Below, piece by piece: positions 5,900 to 7,376 of a stretch of 7,376 bases of DNA. The notes under the pieces were generated by a model, which worked only from the letters and a program-made list of their open reading frames with translations, was not told the DNA's origin and did not search any database. The translations under genes were made by a program, and so were the position numbers. The stretch covers positions 1 to 7,376 of the forward strand of contig JAHZJZ010000070.1 in NCBI GenBank assembly GCA_022600655.1, written 5' to 3'. This DNA comes from Campylobacterota bacterium. Its GTDB lineage: Bacteria; Campylobacterota; Campylobacteria; Campylobacterales; Sulfurovaceae. Position 1 is the first letter of the stretch; each line of letters opens with the position of its first letter.

Positions 5900-7177
5900 A
5901 TGGCACAAACCATTACTGAAAAAATCTTCTCTGAACACGCTGGACGTGAAGTAAAAGCTGGAGAGATTGTTAGAGTTGATATCGATATGATTATTGGGAA
6001 TGATATCACAACCCCTATCTCTATTCGTGCATTTGAGGAGAGTGGAGCGAAAACATTAGCACGACCAGATAACTTCTGTATTGTTATGGATCACTATATC
6101 CCTGCTAAAGATATCGCTTCTGCAAATCAAGCGAAGATTTCACGAGAGTTTGCTTATAAGCATGATATGAAGTACTTCTTTGATGAGAAAGATATGGGGA
6201 TTGAACATGCTTTACTTCCTGAGAAAGGGTTGGTGATTCCTGGCGATGTAATCATTGGTGCTGACTCTCACACTTGTACGCATGGAGCATTGGGTGCATT
6301 CTCTACAGGTATGGGAAGTACTGATTTAGCCTTTGGTATGATAACTGGGGGAAACTGGTTTAAAGTACCAGAGACCATCAAAGTAGAGCTTACAGGCAGA
6401 CCAGCAGAGCATATCTATGGAAAAGATATCATCTTAGAGCTTATTCGTATGATTGGTGTGGATGGTGCGTTATATAAAGCCATAGAGTTCACAGGTGAGG
6501 CTGTACAGTATCTTGATATGGCAGATAGATTCTCTATCTCTAATATGGTTATTGAAGCAGGGGCTAAAAATGGTATCTTTGCTGTTGATGAGGTAACTGA
6601 GGCGTATCTTGAAGAGCGAAAAGAGGCAAATGGTGGACTTAGAGCTGAACCAAAAGTTCACTACTCAGACGCTGATGCTGAGTATTGTCAAACATTGACC
6701 ATTGATACTTCAGCTCTTTCACCAGTTATCGCTTACCCATTCTTGCCATCAAATGGTAAGTCAGTTGAACAAGCTGTAGCAGATGATTTAAAAATCGACC
6801 AAGTGATGATAGGCTCATGTACCAATGGACGAATTGAAGATCTTAGAGTAGCTGCCGAGATTGTAAAAGGTAAAAGAGTAGCTAGACATACACGTATGAT
6901 TGTAACCCCTGGAACCCAGAAGATTTTACTTCAAGCTCAAAAAGAGGGATTGATGGAGATTTTAATTAATGCAGGTGCGGTGGTCTCTAATCCTACTTGT
7001 GGGGCTTGTTTAGGTGGATATATGGGAATTTTAGGTGATGGTGAGCGATGTGTCGCAACCACTAACCGTAACTTTGTAGGACGAATGGGAGCTAGAACTT
7101 CTGAAATTTATCTTGCCAATTCAGCAGTAGCAGCAGCTTCGGCTATTGCTGGGAAAATTGTTGACCCTAGAGCATAA
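5900..7177 (+). CDS. leuC: 3-isopropylmalate dehydratase large subunit LeuC
   Basis: 425-residue aconitase-family subunit. With the small subunit LeuD it isomerises 2-isopropylmalate to 3-isopropylmalate in leucine synthesis, using a [4Fe-4S] cluster in the cytosol. Visible motifs: MDHYIP with H65; GADSHTCTHGALGAFSTGMG (120-139); the first cluster ligand C307 in IGSCTNGR (304-311); C367 and C370 in NPTCGACLGG (364-373); and TTNRNFVGRMG (387-397). All three cluster cysteines are present. The length is that of the shorter, archaeal-like LeuC/HacA class (about 420) rather than the E. coli form (about 466), so members of that class acting on homologous acids are the alternative; leucine synthesis is the most likely role. 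TAAGGA lies 7 bases before the ATG, with a TATAAT box upstream. A terminator hairpin follows directly and leuD is not adjacent, so the gene looks monocistronic. Confidence 0.93.
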   Translation: MAQTITEKIFSEHAGREVKAGEIVRVDIDMIIGNDITTPISIRAFEESGAKTLARPDNFCIVMDHYIPAKDIASANQAKISREFAYKHDMKYFFDEKDMGIEHALLPEKGLVIPGDVIIGADSHTCTHGALGAFSTGMGSTDLAFGMITGGNWFKVPETIKVELTGRPAEHIYGKDIILELIRMIGVDGALYKAIEFTGEAVQYLDMADRFSISNMVIEAGAKNGIFAVDEVTEAYLEERKEANGGLRAEPKVHYSDADAEYCQTLTIDTSALSPVIAYPFLPSNGKSVEQAVADDLKIDQVMIGSCTNGRIEDLRVAAEIVKGKRVARHTRMIVTPGTQKILLQAQKEGLMEILINAGAVVSNPTCGACLGGYMGILGDGERCVATTNRNFVGRMGARTSEIYLANSAVAAASAIAGKIVDPRA

Positions 7178-7187
7178 CTGTACATAG

Positions 7188-7225
7188 ATAGAAGGTAAGT
7201 ACACCTTCTATTTGTATAGGTTTTT
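7188..7225 (+). terminator. Intrinsic terminator after leuC
   Basis: Ten bases after the leuC stop, ATAGAAGGT (7188-7196) and ACCTTCTAT (7203-7211) form a perfect 9-bp stem with a 6-base loop, followed by TTTG and, after a short break, TTTTTG (7221-7226). The stem is not GC-rich and the T-tract is interrupted, so termination may be partial. Confidence 0.7.
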
Positions 7226-7239
7226 GTACTAAATACTAA

Positions 7240-7270
7240 CTAAAATGTGTGATTATGTATCACATTTTAG
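7240..7270. repeat. Perfect 10-bp inverted repeat in the AT-rich tail
   Basis: CTAAAATGTG (7240-7249) and CACATTTTAG (7261-7270) are exact inverted copies around an 11-base centre. A nested register pairs TGTGAT (7248-7253) with ATCACA (7259-7264). No T-tract follows on either strand, so it does not look like a second terminator. A dyad operator for a regulator, or a weak structure for a convergent gene beyond the window, are both possible. The rest of 7212-7376 shows no gene I can support. Confidence 0.55.
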
Positions 7271-7376
7271 ACTCTTCTAAATATTTTACAATATAAATAA
7301 ACTTTTTCTGTATATATCCTAACAAAACATATTTTTTACTTAAAGGGACAATGACACAGATTTTTTGATGCCTTTA

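Noticed and set aside
6470..6661. Minus-strand open frame of 63 codons
   Set aside because: Antisense to the conserved leuC gene.
7248..7264. CRP-type binding site (TGTGA...TCACA)
   Set aside because: The half-sites are 7 bases apart rather than 6, and no promoter in the window is placed to use it; kept only as part of the inverted repeat.
7340..7376. C-terminal end of a minus-strand gene entering the window (11 codons ending in TAA at 7342-7340)
   Set aside because: Eleven codons at the edge are too few to support a gene; flanking sequence is needed.
7351..7376. Start of a plus-strand gene after AAAGGGA (7343-7348)
   Set aside because: The ATG at 7351 meets an in-frame stop after five codons, and the ATG at 7368 is too far from the purine-rich stretch.

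Overview
The window looks like chromosomal DNA from a Campylobacterota (formerly epsilonproteobacterial) organism. It is AT-rich, its sigma70-type promoters show good -10 boxes without a convincing -35, and its genes are tightly packed. The order NFACT protein - cdsA - dxr - (one gene) - tsaD matches, from memory, the cluster around Campylobacter jejuni Cj1349c-Cj1344c. The short LeuC type (about 425 residues) suggests a free-living, Sulfurimonas/Sulfurovum-like lineage. That placement is inference and no species can be named.

Layout: (1) Bases 80-979, + strand: a membrane-anchored Bax/FlgJ-type glucosaminidase with its own upstream promoter region. (2) Bases 974-5830, - strand: a five-gene block transcribed in the order NFACT/RqcH-like protein, cdsA (CDP-diacylglycerol synthesis), dxr (MEP isoprenoid pathway), an RBBP9/YdeN-like serine hydrolase and tsaD (tRNA t6A synthesis). 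The last gene ends tail-to-tail with the glucosaminidase with a 6-bp overlap. (3) Bases 5831-5899: a compact divergent promoter region. (4) Bases 5900-7177, + strand: leuC (leucine biosynthesis), followed by a hairpin terminator. (5) Bases 7212-7376: an AT-rich tail with a perfect 10-bp inverted repeat and no supported gene.

The minus-strand block mixes housekeeping functions: ribosome quality control, phospholipid precursor, isoprenoid precursor and tRNA modification. cdsA has a strong ribosome-binding site and an extended -10 box just upstream, so cdsA-dxr-hydrolase-tsaD can probably be transcribed without the NFACT gene. Spacing is close (3 bp cdsA/dxr, 4-bp ATGA overlap hydrolase/tsaD), which suggests translational coupling.

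The most distinctive element is a 72-bp inverted pair of GTAG-headed palindromes (2531-2602) filling nearly the whole dxr/hydrolase gap and touching the hydrolase ribosome-binding site. It has the architecture of a REPIN/BIME element of the kind mobilised by RAYT (TnpA-REP) transposases. The second notable structure is the NFACT/leuC divergent promoter, where each -10 box lies in the -35 slot of the other. Otherwise the window is ordinary core genome; I saw no defence system, prophage, CRISPR array or RNA gene.
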